Origin: Medicago truncatula
Lineage: Eukaryota; Streptophyta; Magnoliopsida; Fabales; Fabaceae
Reading direction: 5' to 3'
Length of the DNA: 64,000 bases
Assembly (NCBI RefSeq): GCF_003473485.1
Contig: NC_053045.1
Span: 39,468,494-39,532,493 of the forward strand
Each line of letters begins with the position of its first letter. Within the stretch, counting starts at the first letter, position 1. Below, in pieces: positions 12,501 to 24,190 of the stretch. The notes under the pieces were generated by a model that saw only the letters and a list, made by a program, of their open reading frames with translations, made no database searches and was not told the origin of the DNA. The position numbers and the translations under genes were made by a program.

Positions 12501-13570
12501 CTAGACTCTTGACCCGTGCTACCGCACGGGTCCCTACCGAGAAGAAGTCACAACAATGTAAACATATATAGTTAATAAAAGTTTTATAAAAATATAAAAA
12601 TATGTTCCCTTCTACTACAACAATAGCAATAAAATGAGATGGTAACATACATAAGAAAAAGGACTCGGCATGTTAATAAGCATGTTGATATAAACATTAA
12701 CTAATTGTACCAGCATGTTGATAAGTAGGTGCACCAATCCATATAAGCCTGTCGACCAAATACCCCAAGTACAGAGTACATATCTGAACTGCACCTTACA
12801 CTAAGTGCCAAACCGATATAATTGTATCTAAGCACTTACTAAGTGCATAAGCATGATGATATAATATACTTCCCACCATTAAATAAATGAACCTTCTACG
12901 TTTTTGTAGGATAAATGAACCTGACATGCACTGATGTAACTTCATATATAAGCTCTATTTTAAGGACACCAATTATATTAACATGTTAAACTAACGTCCC
13001 TTGATATATTTGGCAAAGAAGCATGCTTGTCATATGGCAACTTTATGATAAGGAATGATTTGAAAGGTCTTGCCCCCTGCATTGTGAATACATTATAATT
13101 TATTTCATTCTGGATGCAAATAAGGACATAAGTAAAATTCATCGTGTAAATCTTAAGTCACGATAAAATACCTCTTTAAATTTTTTAAACAGTACTTAAA
13201 CTTTTGAAGACAATAATCAAACCAGCATGCTTACAATACGGTAATATGCGTCTCAAGATATGGTTAGGCTGATACAATTCTCGCTATATGTTTGCAATTT
13301 TTGAATGGTCCGAGTTTATAATGTACTGAAAGCAAACATAGGCACACATGTTTAATCATTTGTATTGCAAGAACAGAACCAAACGACGCATCTTAATTCA
13401 AAATGCCAAAGGCCAAAATGCTTCTTTCAATTCAAATGATATCAACAACTCTTACAAAACAACAACTTCTACAATTGTTCCACTTGAAAGAAGACTTCAA
13501 AAATTAACCAAAAGAAACAAAAACGAAATCAACCAAAGAAAAACAATAAAACTGAATCCAACAACTAAAT

Positions 13571-13835
13571 TCAAAAAACAGACGGGCGTCTGACTTCTAG
13601 GTAGATTGTATCATTGTTCCCAACCCTTGGAGCACCGATCTTCGTTACTTACACCTATTGGTATGTTGCGTGCTTCAACCATACGCTTCCAACCCCCTCC
13701 AATTTTGATGTGGCGATGTGGCCGTTTCCCGAACACAGTGATACAATTCCACTTGTTTCCACACTCATCAATCAACACCACAGAGGCAGTCTTCTTCCCC
13801 AATGTCAAAGCACAAAATGATTCATAGAGTAACAA
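13571..13835 (-). pseudogene. B3 DNA-binding domain (REM-like) fragment, frameshifted near its C-terminus, inside a Helitron
   Basis: From a good 3' splice site (TTCTGCAG, ending 13836) the minus strand reads LYESFCALTLGKK, then ASVVLIDECGNKWNC, HIKIGGGWKRMVEARNI. These match the core strands of a B3 domain (FG-turn and IGGGWxRMVEARxL). After IPIGV the frame shifts by one base: the continuation KIGAPRVGNNDTIYLEVRRP with its own stop (13573-13571) lies in the adjacent frame, while the original frame stops at 13611. A putative first exon around 14066-14008 follows a TATA box, but its ATG is out of phase with exon 2. B3 proteins bind DNA as transcription factors; this copy probably cannot make a normal domain. 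A sequencing error at the shift cannot be excluded. Confidence 0.6.
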
Positions 13836-14095
13836 CTGCAGAATCAAACAGATAGATTAAACTAATATCAATGTATAAGCGATATAATCTTAGGTCCAGT
13901 GGAGCTGCGAATAAAACACATAACAACTGATTAGAACTAACAATTATTAATGTGACTAAATTGATTAGAACCTAAACTTTATGGAAATCAATCAAGATTA
14001 AATGTACCTCTCAAGCAATGCAATCGCACCATAAGTGCAGAGTTTGAATGTATGGATGATTGCTACTTGCTAAAAAATTGCAGGTCTATACACTA

Positions 14096-14105
14096 CTATT
14101 TATAG
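14096..14105 (-). promoter_or_regulatory. TATA box upstream of the Helitron-borne B3 fragment
   Basis: Minus-strand CTATAAATAG, a strong plant TATA box. It lies about 260 bp upstream of the B3 exon with a plausible intron donor (GAG|GTACAT at 14008) between. A CACGTG G-box lies further upstream near 14229. Confidence 0.45.
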
Positions 14106-14615
14106 AGGGATCATAGAGAAATTGAATTTGAACCATGGTGACATGTGTACATAATGAGATTGGGGAGTTGTAGAGACTTTTCGGGGGAAACAAATTCACT
14201 TGCTGCATGGGAAGTTCACATTAATTGCACGTGTTTGTTTAAGGGAATAGCAGGTAGTTGGCAGCCAAGGCCGAAATAAATGCAAGCTTGGGAGGGAAGT
14301 GTTCTAATCTGGATGATCTGATTGGTTGATAGAGGTAACTGAAAGGTCATGTAAAACAACGGCTGTGATTTAGTGTGTGGTTGGCAGTTGAGATTAACAT
14401 TAATTACAGATTAGGGAGGGAAAAACAGGAGTGATTAGGGCAACACTGCCAGCTCATCAAGTCTGGCTTTTATAATAAAGGATGAAACAAGTTACATAAA
14501 GACTATACCATATAGTATACAAAGATAAATAAAAAATAATTATTATGTTGCAAATCAAATTACTCAGACAATATTGCAGCTTGCAAAGTGAAGACTCGAC
14601 CGCCTAAAATTTCAA

Positions 14616-17600
14616 TTACCGTGGTTTCACTTCTGGTTGTGCCTCATCTTCGATTCCCAAAATGTCGCAGTTCTGAGCTAATGAACTTTTGCAATGCATC
14701 ATTGTAAAGTTGAGATGTTGTAGATCATGTTTATATACCCAACGATAACCACAATTCTTCACCTCTACATCCAAACCTTCACCATCCACAATCAAAACTT
14801 CCATTCTAATATCACCAAGTGTACTGTCTATATCACTCATAAGATCAATGAATGATTCTCGAGTGAAATAAGCTAGCCAAATGTGATTTGATTTCAGCAT
14901 ATTTAAATTTGTATGTGCTGGAATGCCTAGAAATACCTCCAAGTCACCGCTACTAAAACACAAATGTATTACAGGCTTTCGGTAATTGGTTTTCATATTC
15001 GTAGATGGATAAGGCGCTGCAGAAAATACTACACAACACGCAAAAGCAATGACATCACTGTCATGATGCATGATAGGAGATATGTCTATACTTATTGAAC
15101 TTTCCATGTTCTGATTGTTGAACCACCTTGGCATTTCTGTTCCAGGTATAACAATATTGATTTCGCGGAAGAAGACAGAGGAGGATTCTAATTGGTTTGC
15201 CTGCAAAAATTGTATCATCCATGAAAATGCCAAGTCACTGCACTTTTCCATCTCACCCAATTCAGGACAGTTGAAAATACACAATCCTGCTCTCCTCCAA
15301 TAACTAGTATCTGAAAACATATGACTGTGCTCGTGTTCGATGGAGGAAGCTGAAGGAAGCTCAGGAAAATATTTCAACTGCATACAGTTCTCTAAATTCA
15401 AATATGCAAGTTTTGAAAGTTCTCTGAAACTAGGCAATGTCACAAAATTGTTTCCCCCTAAATTTAATCTTTCTAACCAAAGTAGGCAACCAATAGCATC
15501 AGGGATTTGGCTTAAACTGCAATAACTAATATCAAGTTTACGCAAACAGGATAAGCTTGGCAATGAAGGCAACAAACAACTAGGTATTGCTAAACCCATG
15601 TCCAGGTTTTCTTTTGGAAACATAGATTGGAGAGGCAAAGTGATCCAGTCAAATATGGAAAATTTTGATTGGGAATGTGACGCACTTTCACTTGAATCAA
15701 TATAATTCTTCAAATGCAATGAAGTGTTAAATGCCTTGTAACATCCAGAAAGATTTAGATACTCAAGAGAGGTGAGACCAAACAAGTCATTCGGTATGGT
15801 TACTAGATTTTTGCAATCTTCCAAATTCAAGTAAACAAGTTTTCTTAGAACACTAATAGATGGATCTATCTGCTCAAGTTTTACACATCCTTTGAGATTT
15901 AGCCGCTCAAGATTAGGGATCTCTCCGAAATCTGGCACTTTTATTAGACTTTTGGAGTTCCTCAATTCAAGAGTTCTCAAATTTGGCAAGTACTGTAATG
16001 TGAAAGAAAAAGAAAACATAGACATCATGTTATTTCATTTAGCTAAAGATAATGTTGCTCATGTTTCTAAGAGAAAAACATTAACAGAATTTAGATTACC
16101 TTCGTGCCTTCCCATAGTTGTTTGATGCTGCTATCTTCCAAGATCAACTCAACAAGTTGGTAGGGTTGAAAACTTGATGGCAAATACATGAAAGGATATT
16201 CCCGCCACTCAACATATCTTAATTCATTAGAAATACAATCCAAGCTTCCTGAGAAGTCCATTCCATCAAGTATAAGCATTCTAAGATGACTCATCTTTGA
16301 CAATGCTTCGGCTATAACTATTTTTGTTTCTCTTTGCCGTCCACGCCTCAAAACTATGGCTTCAACATTCTTTTCCTAAAACATTGCAAAAAACTAAAAT
16401 GACTTTACATAAATGGAATATCATATGCTTTGTATTTTCAAACTGAAATACTTTACCTTATTCTCTGACATAACATTGTTGAAATATTCATGGAGCCACA
16501 ACCTTGTCCACTTTCTTGAATCTTTGCTTGAATTTTCTTGAACAATTTTTTTGCCCAGCTCTTCTAACAAACCATGCATTTCAATCTTACTTTTTTCTGA
16601 TATGCTTATAAGTGATTTGTCAATGAGAACTCTTAATCCAATATCAGCATGAAATCCACAACAATTCAGTACATTTTTAACAAGTGCTTCCTTACGTCCA
16701 TTGAAAAAACATGCAATATCGAGAAATATTTCTTTTTCCATGTTCTCTAGCCCATCAAAACTCAATCGCAATACATCGAAGATATCTTTGTTTGGATTGT
16801 CTCTCAATCTAGTCAATGCACTTCTCCATTCATAAATATCTCGACCAAACAAAAATGAGCCCAATGCTTTAATCGCTAGTGGTAAGCCATTAGCATAATT
16901 TAGTATCTCATATACCAACTCGTCATAATTACTCAAAATATTATCACGTTTGAAAGCTTGTTGGCAAAATAATTGAAGAGAATTAGTTTGATTCAAGAGT
17001 GGAACTTTGAAAACTACATCCACTCCATACCTATTCAAGATATGAGTATCTCTCGAAATTATAATGATTCTACTCCCAACACCTAACAGCTTACGGTTCA
17101 AAGCCAATTTCTCCAATTGTTCTCCTTGATCAACATTATCAAGAATTATGAAGGCCCTCAGATGACCAAGCCTATTTTGTATCAAATTAGCTCCGTCACT
17201 TAGATTGCATATCTGAAGGTGTTCTTCGCCTAAAGTTTGGCTTAGAATTTGCTTTTGTGCAGCAACTGGACCAGCATGTTTGCAAATTTTGCTTAGATCA
17301 TCAATAAAGCAACATGCATCAAACCGAGAAGAGATTCTTCTATATAAAATCCTAGCAAGAGTTGTCTTCCCTACTCCACCCATCCCAGAAATTCCAACAA
17401 TCCTAACATCATCAACCACATCCAAAAGTAAAAGCTTTTCCAATCTTTCTATGAGAGAATGCGTCCCAACTAAATCATTTGGAAGGCTTGAAAATTTGCA
17501 ATTCAATATATTTACTATCTCTTCAACAATCTTTTTAATCTCTGCTGACTGGGGCCTGAAAGTTTAAAGATATTAAATAAAATGGAATTCACACAATCAT

Positions 17601-18399
17601 CATATATATATATATAACAAATTAAAGGTTATTTTTCCTTTTAGAATACTAATTTGTTCGTAAGTATATAGTAGTCTGCCGTACTCTGTGGATAAATGTT
17701 TGACCTTATAACTTTAAGGGCTAGAGTTTATATTCTCTTAGAGACATTGTAAAAGGACAACTAGTGCCAATTTGTGTCTTAACTAACTTCCTTTGATACT
17801 ACACCCTGTGAACTCTCAACCCTAATTTGAAAAATAAAATCTAAAATCTGCATCAGTAAATATAATATAATGCAGAAGAATACTTACTTATCACGTATAT
17901 CCCAACCTGAAAGATTGGCGACTTGCGTGAGAGCTGTCCTCCATCCTTGCAGGACCTCAGTGTCTTGTTTGAATCTTTCCTCATGTTGGGCAAATGCTTT
18001 TTTATAACTCCCACTTTGCTTTCGCACCTCGGAAGGATCAACATCATAGAAAACAGGGAGAACACGTTTTCCAGAAAGTTGTACGCAATGAAGGATGTAT
18101 TGCAATTCCCGCAAGCACCAAGTTGAGGAAGCATAGTTGTTTGAGAAGACAACAATGAAAGTCCGAGAGGCTTCGATAGCACGAAGGAGTTCAGGTGCTA
18201 TAGATTCACCTTTCTTAAGCTTAGTGTCATCTCTAAATGCAACAATGCCTCTTATTTGGAGGGCGGAAAAAAGATGATCAGTGAAGTTGAATCGTGTGTC
18301 TGCTCCTCTGAAGCTGATAAACACGTCATATGATGATTTTCTGCTCTGATCACTCACCATATTGCTACTTTGAATGATACTTTTATTAGTGCAAGCCAT
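14616..18399 (-). CDS. TIR-NBS-LRR (TNL) disease-resistance protein
   Basis: Four exons: 18399-17888, 17555-16457, 16375-16100 and 15992-14616, all in phase, giving 1087 residues. The TIR domain (about 24-165) has SYDVFISFRGADTR and WCLREL, with the catalytic-position Glu98 of NADase-type TIRs. The NB-ARC has the P-loop GISGMGGVGKTT (about 225-236), kinase 2 FIILDNVD, RNBS-B GSRIIIISRD and GLPLA. The MHD motif is MHG (IEMHGLLEELG). LRRs follow (LRTLELRNSKSLIKVPDF and further repeats), then a C-JID-type post-LRR region around VIPGTEMPRWFNNQ. Known role: intracellular immune receptor that signals through TIR NAD hydrolysis. Exon layout (TIR, NB-ARC, linker, LRR) is the classic legume TNL one. 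No stop or frameshift was seen, so it looks intact. Confidence 0.92.
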
Positions 18400-18724
18400 C
18401 TCAAAACTCGATCGATGAAATTGAGTTAGGGAATCTTTTTTGTGGGTTAGGATTTGAATTAGCGTTCCTTTTTGGCAGCTTGCTTTCTACTAGTTTTAAT
18501 TTCACCATCTATCAAGTTTCATTCCTCGAGATTTCAAGCATTTTTAAATATATTATCTACAGCATATAAAATTCTGCATAGGAAACTTTTTTCAACCTGG
18601 TCAATGTCAGTATTATCATTAAAATATTTGTGTATTTTTAAGAAAAATGTACAAGATAAGCTTTTCACAAGAACAAAAAAATGCATGTTAGTGAAAGAGA
18701 ACAAAATCATAGTTTTTTGTCCTT

Positions 18725-18800
18725 TTGCACACTTGTGACATTGTGGTTGACCAATATCACATGAAATTGGCACCTCAATGTCACCAAAGTGCTACCCCTT
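18725..18800. repeat. Half of a small MITE related to 21609-21729
   Basis: GTGACATTGTGGTTGACCAATATCAC resembles the inner terminal repeat of the 121-bp MITE at 21609-21729. The segment ends in AAAGTGCTACCCC, close to that element's edge. Only a degraded copy is visible. Confidence 0.4.
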
Positions 18801-18802
18801 AA

Positions 18803-19190
18803 GGTTTGAGAGTTTGGAGGGGAGAGGAGGGGAAGGTTTTGGAGAAAAGGAAGGAGCAAGTGGAAGAAATAGAAGACATCGGGAGGAGAGGGTTTTGGAG
18901 GTTAATTTTTTACTCATAATAAAAAATCCTCCTCATTTGGGGGAACTCAAAAATTGTATTGGGGGAGGGTTTTGGGGGGTTATGGAGAGTTTATATTAAT
19001 TTTTCAAATTCAATCTATGTTGTTATAATATTCTTAAAATTAAAAGTATATTAATCATAAGTATTAATTTATCATTCTCTAAAAAACTGTTCTTTCAAAC
19101 AAAAAAAATGAATTTTTTGTCCATTTTTCTATATATTTTTAACCCCCCAAAGCCCTCCCCTCCCTTCCCCTCCAAACTCTCAAACAAAGC
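18803..19190. mobile_element. MITE with GTTTGAGAGTTTGGAGGGG terminal inverted repeats
   Basis: The left edge GGTTTGAGAGTTTGGAGGGG (18803) pairs with the reverse complement of the right edge (GGCTTTGTTTGAGAGTTTGG, ending 19190). The interior is AT-rich with G/C-asymmetric subterminal blocks and no coding capacity. A partial second copy lies in intron 3 of the IST1-like gene (22843-22975). Confidence 0.65.
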
Positions 19191-21608
19191 CTAAAGAGTG
19201 TTCCGGAAACACTAGTTAACATTTGACATATTTATATTGATGTACTCTGTATAGACCAAGCTTTGATTTTACCACCACCCAAACGTGACAGCATTCCGGA
19301 TAATGAGGATCTTGTTCTTGCTCAGGTCTTCAAAATTTAACTAATTTACTTCTCTAGGCATCTTGAAAGCACATGAACTAACGAGACTAGTTTACATATT
19401 ATATGAACTAAATAGAAGAGAAAGATACTTTATAAATTGAATTAGCGGTTATTTATTTATTTATAGGATGCGTGAAGTTTCTACAGTCGTTTAGCGATAA
19501 CTAATCTATGTTGAGGAATCTAGAGGAATCAATTGCTCATATCAGAAGCATAATTGGGTCCATCCTCCTCTTGGGCAGCTCAAACTCAATATTGATGGAT
19601 CACATTTTGCCAGCAATGAAAGTTCGACTTTAAGTGGGTTGATTCGTTATTGTTGTTTTCAGATTTAGAAACATATCATATAAAAGGAGAATTTTCCATC
19701 GAATAGATTACTGGGTTGAGTCACACTCAGTTCGCTCTCTTTAAAATGTTTCGCGACACTACCCAAAACAGTGCAAAGTAGACTATCAACTCCGTCTCCT
19801 TCAGAATAAAACAGCTCAGTTGAAACTGTGTGATTACCTTTTGCACCATAGATAATAGTTTGAGAATTAACACCCTCAATATGGTTTAAAATCACTTTAA
19901 TATGGTACAAATACCACTCGAAATCGAAAGGACAAAAGAAGTAGAAGAAGAGAAGGAGAATGACTCGTCGCCACAAGTTGAAAGAGGGAGAGAGAGGAAA
20001 ATAATTCAAAGTATCACGATGTTTTTCAATGTAAGGAATGAGCTAGGCGAACTCTCCTTTTATAGGGAGAGTTCGTAACAAATCCGAAGTGACTTAATAG
20101 TAAGAAACGTAAGAGTTTAGCTAACTTAAAAATTAAGCGGCCCATGGATCAGATATACCAAGAATTTTTTGGATATTCTGTTGGATTGGATTTTAACGAA
20201 ACGTATTTTAACAGAGACCTTTCGGATAATGATTAAATTAATAAAAAAAATAATTCACATGTGATAATATATATATATATATATATATATCTTATTGAAC
20301 CAAGCCTGGTTAGACGGACGGCGGCGGCGTTGCGCATGTGAGATATATACTTTTTTAAGCGCTCACTTATTCACAAAAGTGGGTACCCCAAGGACAGACT
20401 ATTTGAGGTGATCCTCCACTTATATAAACAGTATCAATGTGTGTGTTCTATCTTATATGAAATATTTTTATCAATCACACAACACTAGTTATATCAAATG
20501 AAACCTTGCTTTGTGTTTACTCTTCCAACTTCCACTCTTTTTTGATATTGTGGGCAATTCAAAATCAGGGAGGGTCGTATTTTTGCAAATTGGGTGAAAG
20601 TTGAGGGCTAAAAAAACGTTTTTGATTAGGGTCATGTTAATCGGTGTCTTTGGAGTATTGGTTAAGAAATCCACAAGAGGAAGTTTTAAATTGAAAATTA
20701 TGCTTTTTAAACTTTTTGATGTATTGACTGCACAACTTTCAATGTAATCCTACTATATTTGATTCCTTGATCAGTGTAGAGACACTCGTTAGCATTTCAC
20801 TTTTCAAAATTGAGGACAAAATCGCTAGTTTTAAAAACTTGGACGGCTAAAAGTGCATTTTAGCTTAATTAAGATCAAAATAGAATATTTGTATTATAAT
20901 CTTCTTTAGTGGATTTAAACTTTATGCCTTAGAAATTACCAGGTGAAACTCTTGTAAGTTAACTTTCTCTATTGTATTTGTTTTGTTTTTTTAAAGAAAA
21001 CTTCTCAACGGTAAATTGCTTCTTCTAACATTTATATTATGGTGACAACTAGGGTACCCATGGAAGAATGATGGGTAATTTACCCTAACCAATACACATT
21101 AGCCACATAAGCACATTTTTAAGTGGTATCCATGAACTATCTTGACCCCACCAACAAATTGCTCATTTTCATTGGTTGGTAGGTAAATTACCCATCATTC
21201 TTCAAAGGTAATCTAGAAAAAACCTTATATTATCACATAATGTCAACTCCAAATTTAATTATTATTAATAGCTAATTTTGGTCGGAATGTTTTACGAAAG
21301 AATTTACACTTCATCTCGAATTATAAAAAGAAGAAAAAATCATTCCAAGTTTATTAAGAAAACTAAAACATTACAATTTAGAGTATAGTTTTTTATGTTT
21401 TCATTAAAATTAATTTCATGAAAAGATGAAAAAACAATTTTTATTGTTTATTTGTTACTGAGAAAATGAGAGATGAAGAAATTAATTGCAATTTGTATTT
21501 ATTTTCACTTTAGGAAAAAAATAATTTTTTGTAATGACATAATTAAATGAGACAAAATTTTCCTTTTTTGTACAACAACTTTTATTACAAACTATCACTA
21601 CTCCTTTC
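19191..21608. other. Intergenic: RNase H-like scrap and AT-rich DNA
   Basis: Apart from the RNase H-like fragment (19546-19650) no gene is supported. A (TA)n tract lies at 20268-20290. A GGGTAATTTACC-type inverted pair at 21073 and 21181 (GATGGGTAATTTACC / GGTAAATTACCCATC) encloses about 110 bp and may be another MITE. The minus-strand open frame 19665-20009 resembles nothing I know. Confidence 0.45.
19546..19650 (+). pseudogene. RNase H-like domain fragment (RVT_3 type), retroelement-derived
   Basis: The plus strand reads HNWVHPPLGQLKLNIDGSHF and then SSTLSGLIR. The W..PP.G.LKLN.DGS pattern with the first catalytic Asp is the start of plant RNase H-like domains found in LINE-derived and stand-alone proteins. 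The rest of the domain is not found downstream in frame, so it is a scrap. Confidence 0.5.
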
Positions 21609-21729
21609 GGATAGCACTTGTGTGACATTGTTCAATCACAATGTCACAATATATGTAAAAGAGAGAGAAATACAAACATTGTGACGTTGTGATTGGTCAA
21701 TGTCACCTATGTCACACAAGTTGCTATCC
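21609..21729. mobile_element. 121-bp MITE with long inverted repeats
   Basis: GGATAGCACTTGTGTGACAT at the left edge pairs with the reverse complement of the right edge (GGATAGCAACTTGTGTGACA). The inner arms TCAATCACAATGTCAC / GTGACGTTGTGATTGG also pair, making almost the whole element a hairpin. No coding sequence. Confidence 0.7.
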
Positions 21730-21814
21730 CCCCTTTCTCTCTCTTTTCTCTTTCCTAAACCGTAGCCTTCATCCTTTTTTTTTTTTCTTTTTCTTTTCTT
21801 CTTGATATACCAAA

Positions 21815-22110
21815 AAGGATGATTAAAGGTCGGTTTTGATCTGAAATCACACATCTTGGTTGTTTTTTCTTTCTCTTTCAGTTGAATAAGGGATATTATA
21901 TGGTGTGTTTTTTATTTCTTGTTTTTGGGTTGTGTGTTTTTTATTTCGCGTTGTTTATTTGATTCAGATTGAAAAAGCATCTTTGATCAAATGCAAATTC
22001 AATCAATGGTTTTGACGTCGTCGATGTTGTAAGATACGGATACATGTGTTTTCGATGTTGTGATCCTTTTTTATTTTTAATGACTTTGAATTTGTATTCC
22101 ACAGGGAAGT
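21815..22110 (+). repeat. Dispersed repeat, copy 2 (related to 10865-11300)
   Basis: Collinear blocks are shared with 10865-11300. The copy ends about 90 bp upstream of the ATG of the IST1-like gene, so it probably supplies or overlaps that gene's promoter and 5' UTR. Confidence 0.5.
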
Positions 22111-22198
22111 GAATCTAAATCTAAAACACACACAGATAGCATAGAAACCTTTAGTTATCCCTCCTCCTTCTTCTTCTTCCAGTCGATTGAAGTAGGAT

Positions 22199-24190
22199 AT
22201 GTTTCGCAGAAGCTTTAAACCCGGGAAATGGTAAACGTCCTCCACCTTCTTGATTGAAGCCAGTTACAAAGGAGAGTGTTTTTAGCCTTACTGATTTCGT
22301 GATTTTGTGCAGTAAAAATGCATTGAGGATGGCTGCTGCGCGTATAAAGCTTATAAACCACAAAAGAGGACTCCAGGTGAAACAACTCGAGAGGGAGATA
22401 ATATATTTGCTCGAGAGTTGTCAGTCTCACACTGCCACAATCCGGGTACGTACGTAGGTAAACAATAATATATAACAACAAATTACCATCTTCACTGTCT
22501 TGTTGATTTTTCCCGTGTTTTGTTTTCAGGTTAAAGCTTTTGAAATGGAGCAGAAGAAGATGGCGGCATATGATACTATTGCCATTTACTGTGAACTTAT
22601 CGCATCACGCATGCCCTTGATTGAATCACAGAAGTATTGTTTTCTTTTACAGATTTTACCTTGTCTCAACATGTCAGGCTTTTATTGTTGGGTAAACAAA
22701 CATTTTTATACTAAACGTGAGAGATGTATCGAAATTTCAAACATATTTACGCTTTGTTTTTCGTTGATCAATTTAGTCCATCAAAAATGACTAACAAAAG
22801 AAGCACTAGGGATTTGTTTGCAATTTTGATACATTTATGCATTGTTTGAGAGTTGGAGGGGAGGGGAGGATTTTGAAAAGAGAAAAAAAAGAGGAAGGAG
22901 CTAGTAGAAAAAATTGGAGACTTCGAGAGGGGAGGACTTTGTGGGGTTCATTTTGTTTCATAATACAAAATCGGCCATATTTATTTATTTTTATTTCCCC
23001 TAATTTTTTTTCAGAAACTGCCCTGGTGATTTGAAGGAAGCAATTTCAAGTGTAATATATGCAAGTCGATTATGTACCGAAATACCTGAGCTCCTGGATG
23101 TGAGGATGCATTTCATATCAAAGTATGGTAAAATATTTGTTTCAGATGCTGAATTTCGCTCTGAGGGTGGTGCAAATTTCATGGTAAGTTTCCTTACCTG
23201 CTTAAAGATTTATAGGACAATGTCAAAGATAATTTAATGCCAGAGTTTTATGATTTAACGTTGTCTTTTCAGTTGATGGAGAAATTGTCTTCCAAACCAC
23301 CTGATCATCCAACCAAGATAAAAATACTGGTGGCAATTGCTGAGGAGCATAATATCAAATGGAAACCCAATGATGTAAAGTCTTGTAAATACTCGTTAGT
23401 GGGATTTTTTTCATTCTGGATTTTTCCTTAGTTTATTTTGATATGAAAAATAGGTTTATTCTATTATACTATTTTGACATTAATTATTTATTTGTTAAGA
23501 TTGGGCAAAGTACTTTTGGGAAGGCGGCTTATGTGGAACCTTCTGAAGTCCACACTTCACCTGTTCATGATGACGAGGGTCCAGCAAATTCATGTGCTAC
23601 CTCTCAACTTGAACCAAAGCAAGATGCATCTACACATTCATATGAACAGAATGCAAGTGGTTCTGCTAGAAACGGTAGTGGCAATCACTCAACAACGCCA
23701 GGCATGGCTAATGTAGAAATTACATTTTCAGGTATTTTTTTGAAGGTAGTAGTTGCAATTGAATTTCTAGGCTTCTGTTTGTTTATTACCTGAATATTTG
23801 GGATCCTTTCTTTCAGAAGACGGTGGACAAGAAATGAATTTTGAAGATTCATATTTTGAAAACCGGAGTGCTTTTCCAGTTGGTAAGCATTTGGACATGG
23901 AATCTAAGGGTGCAACCTCTGCTGCACTGGCTGATATTTCATCTTCATTAAGAGCACACGTCAAATCTTCTGATTTTGATAGTTATGCTCTAGTTGCAGA
24001 CTCACAAAAGACAACTAGTACTCATGAACCTCACATTCAGAATAAGAAAAGTGAAACAAAAAAGAAATCAAGCTCATTGGCCTCAATTCGCTACTTTGAT
24101 TCCGATGATAGCGATTCTGAGGATGGACTTCATAAACGGAATTCAGCTAGTGTTGCCCATCCTATTCGTAGAATATGTCAGAGGACGTAA
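22199..24190 (+). CDS. IST1-like protein (ESCRT-III-associated regulator of Vps4), C-terminus truncated
   Basis: Seven exons: 22199-22230, 22313-22445, 22530-22633, 23015-23183, 23273-23374, 23500-23731 and 23817-24190, in phase, 381 residues. The start MFRRSFKPGKC and the segments IKLINHKRGLQVKQLEREI, MAAYDTIAIYCELIASRMPL, DLKEAISSVIYASRLCTEIP and ELLDVRMHFISKYG are the IST1 domain (about residues 10-180). Known role: binds ESCRT-III and modulates Vps4 ATPase in multivesicular-body sorting. The rest is a low-complexity tail (SIRYFDSDDSDSEDG). The frame stops at 24188-24190, but tail-like coding sequence continues beyond it with further stops and shifts, so the protein is shorter than its relatives and the locus may be decaying. 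Intron 3 contains a MITE fragment. Confidence 0.8.
22843..22975. mobile_element. MITE fragment inside intron 3 of the IST1-like gene
   Basis: GTTTGAGAGTTGGAGGGGAGGGG matches the edge of the MITE at 18803-19190, and the following AAGAGGAAGGAGCTAGTAG block matches its subterminal part. The right half is missing. Confidence 0.6.

Larger units (their letters stand above)
12501..14482 (-). mobile_element. Helitron (non-autonomous), 1982 bp, minus strand, carrying a B3-domain fragment
   Basis: On the minus strand the element begins with TCCTTTATTATAAAAG (14482), preceded by A in the flank. It ends with a perfect hairpin, GACCCGTGC/GCACGGGTC with loop GGTA (12511-12532), then CAAGAGT and CTAG (12504-12501), followed by T. 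The 5' TC, subterminal hairpin, 3' CTAG and insertion between A and T without target duplication are the diagnostic set for Helitrons. No Rep/helicase is present. The interior carries a B3-domain coding remnant with an upstream TATA box. The 5' end lies 134 bp beyond the stop codon of the TIR-NBS-LRR gene. The second Helitron at 44288-46540 has a near-identical terminal hairpin core. Confidence 0.78.

Noticed and set aside
13606..13827. Plus-strand open frames over the B3 fragment
   Set aside because: They are antisense to a clear B3 homology on the minus strand.
19665..20009. Minus-strand open frame of 114 codons
   Set aside because: No recognisable domain, no relatives in the window, no promoter evidence.
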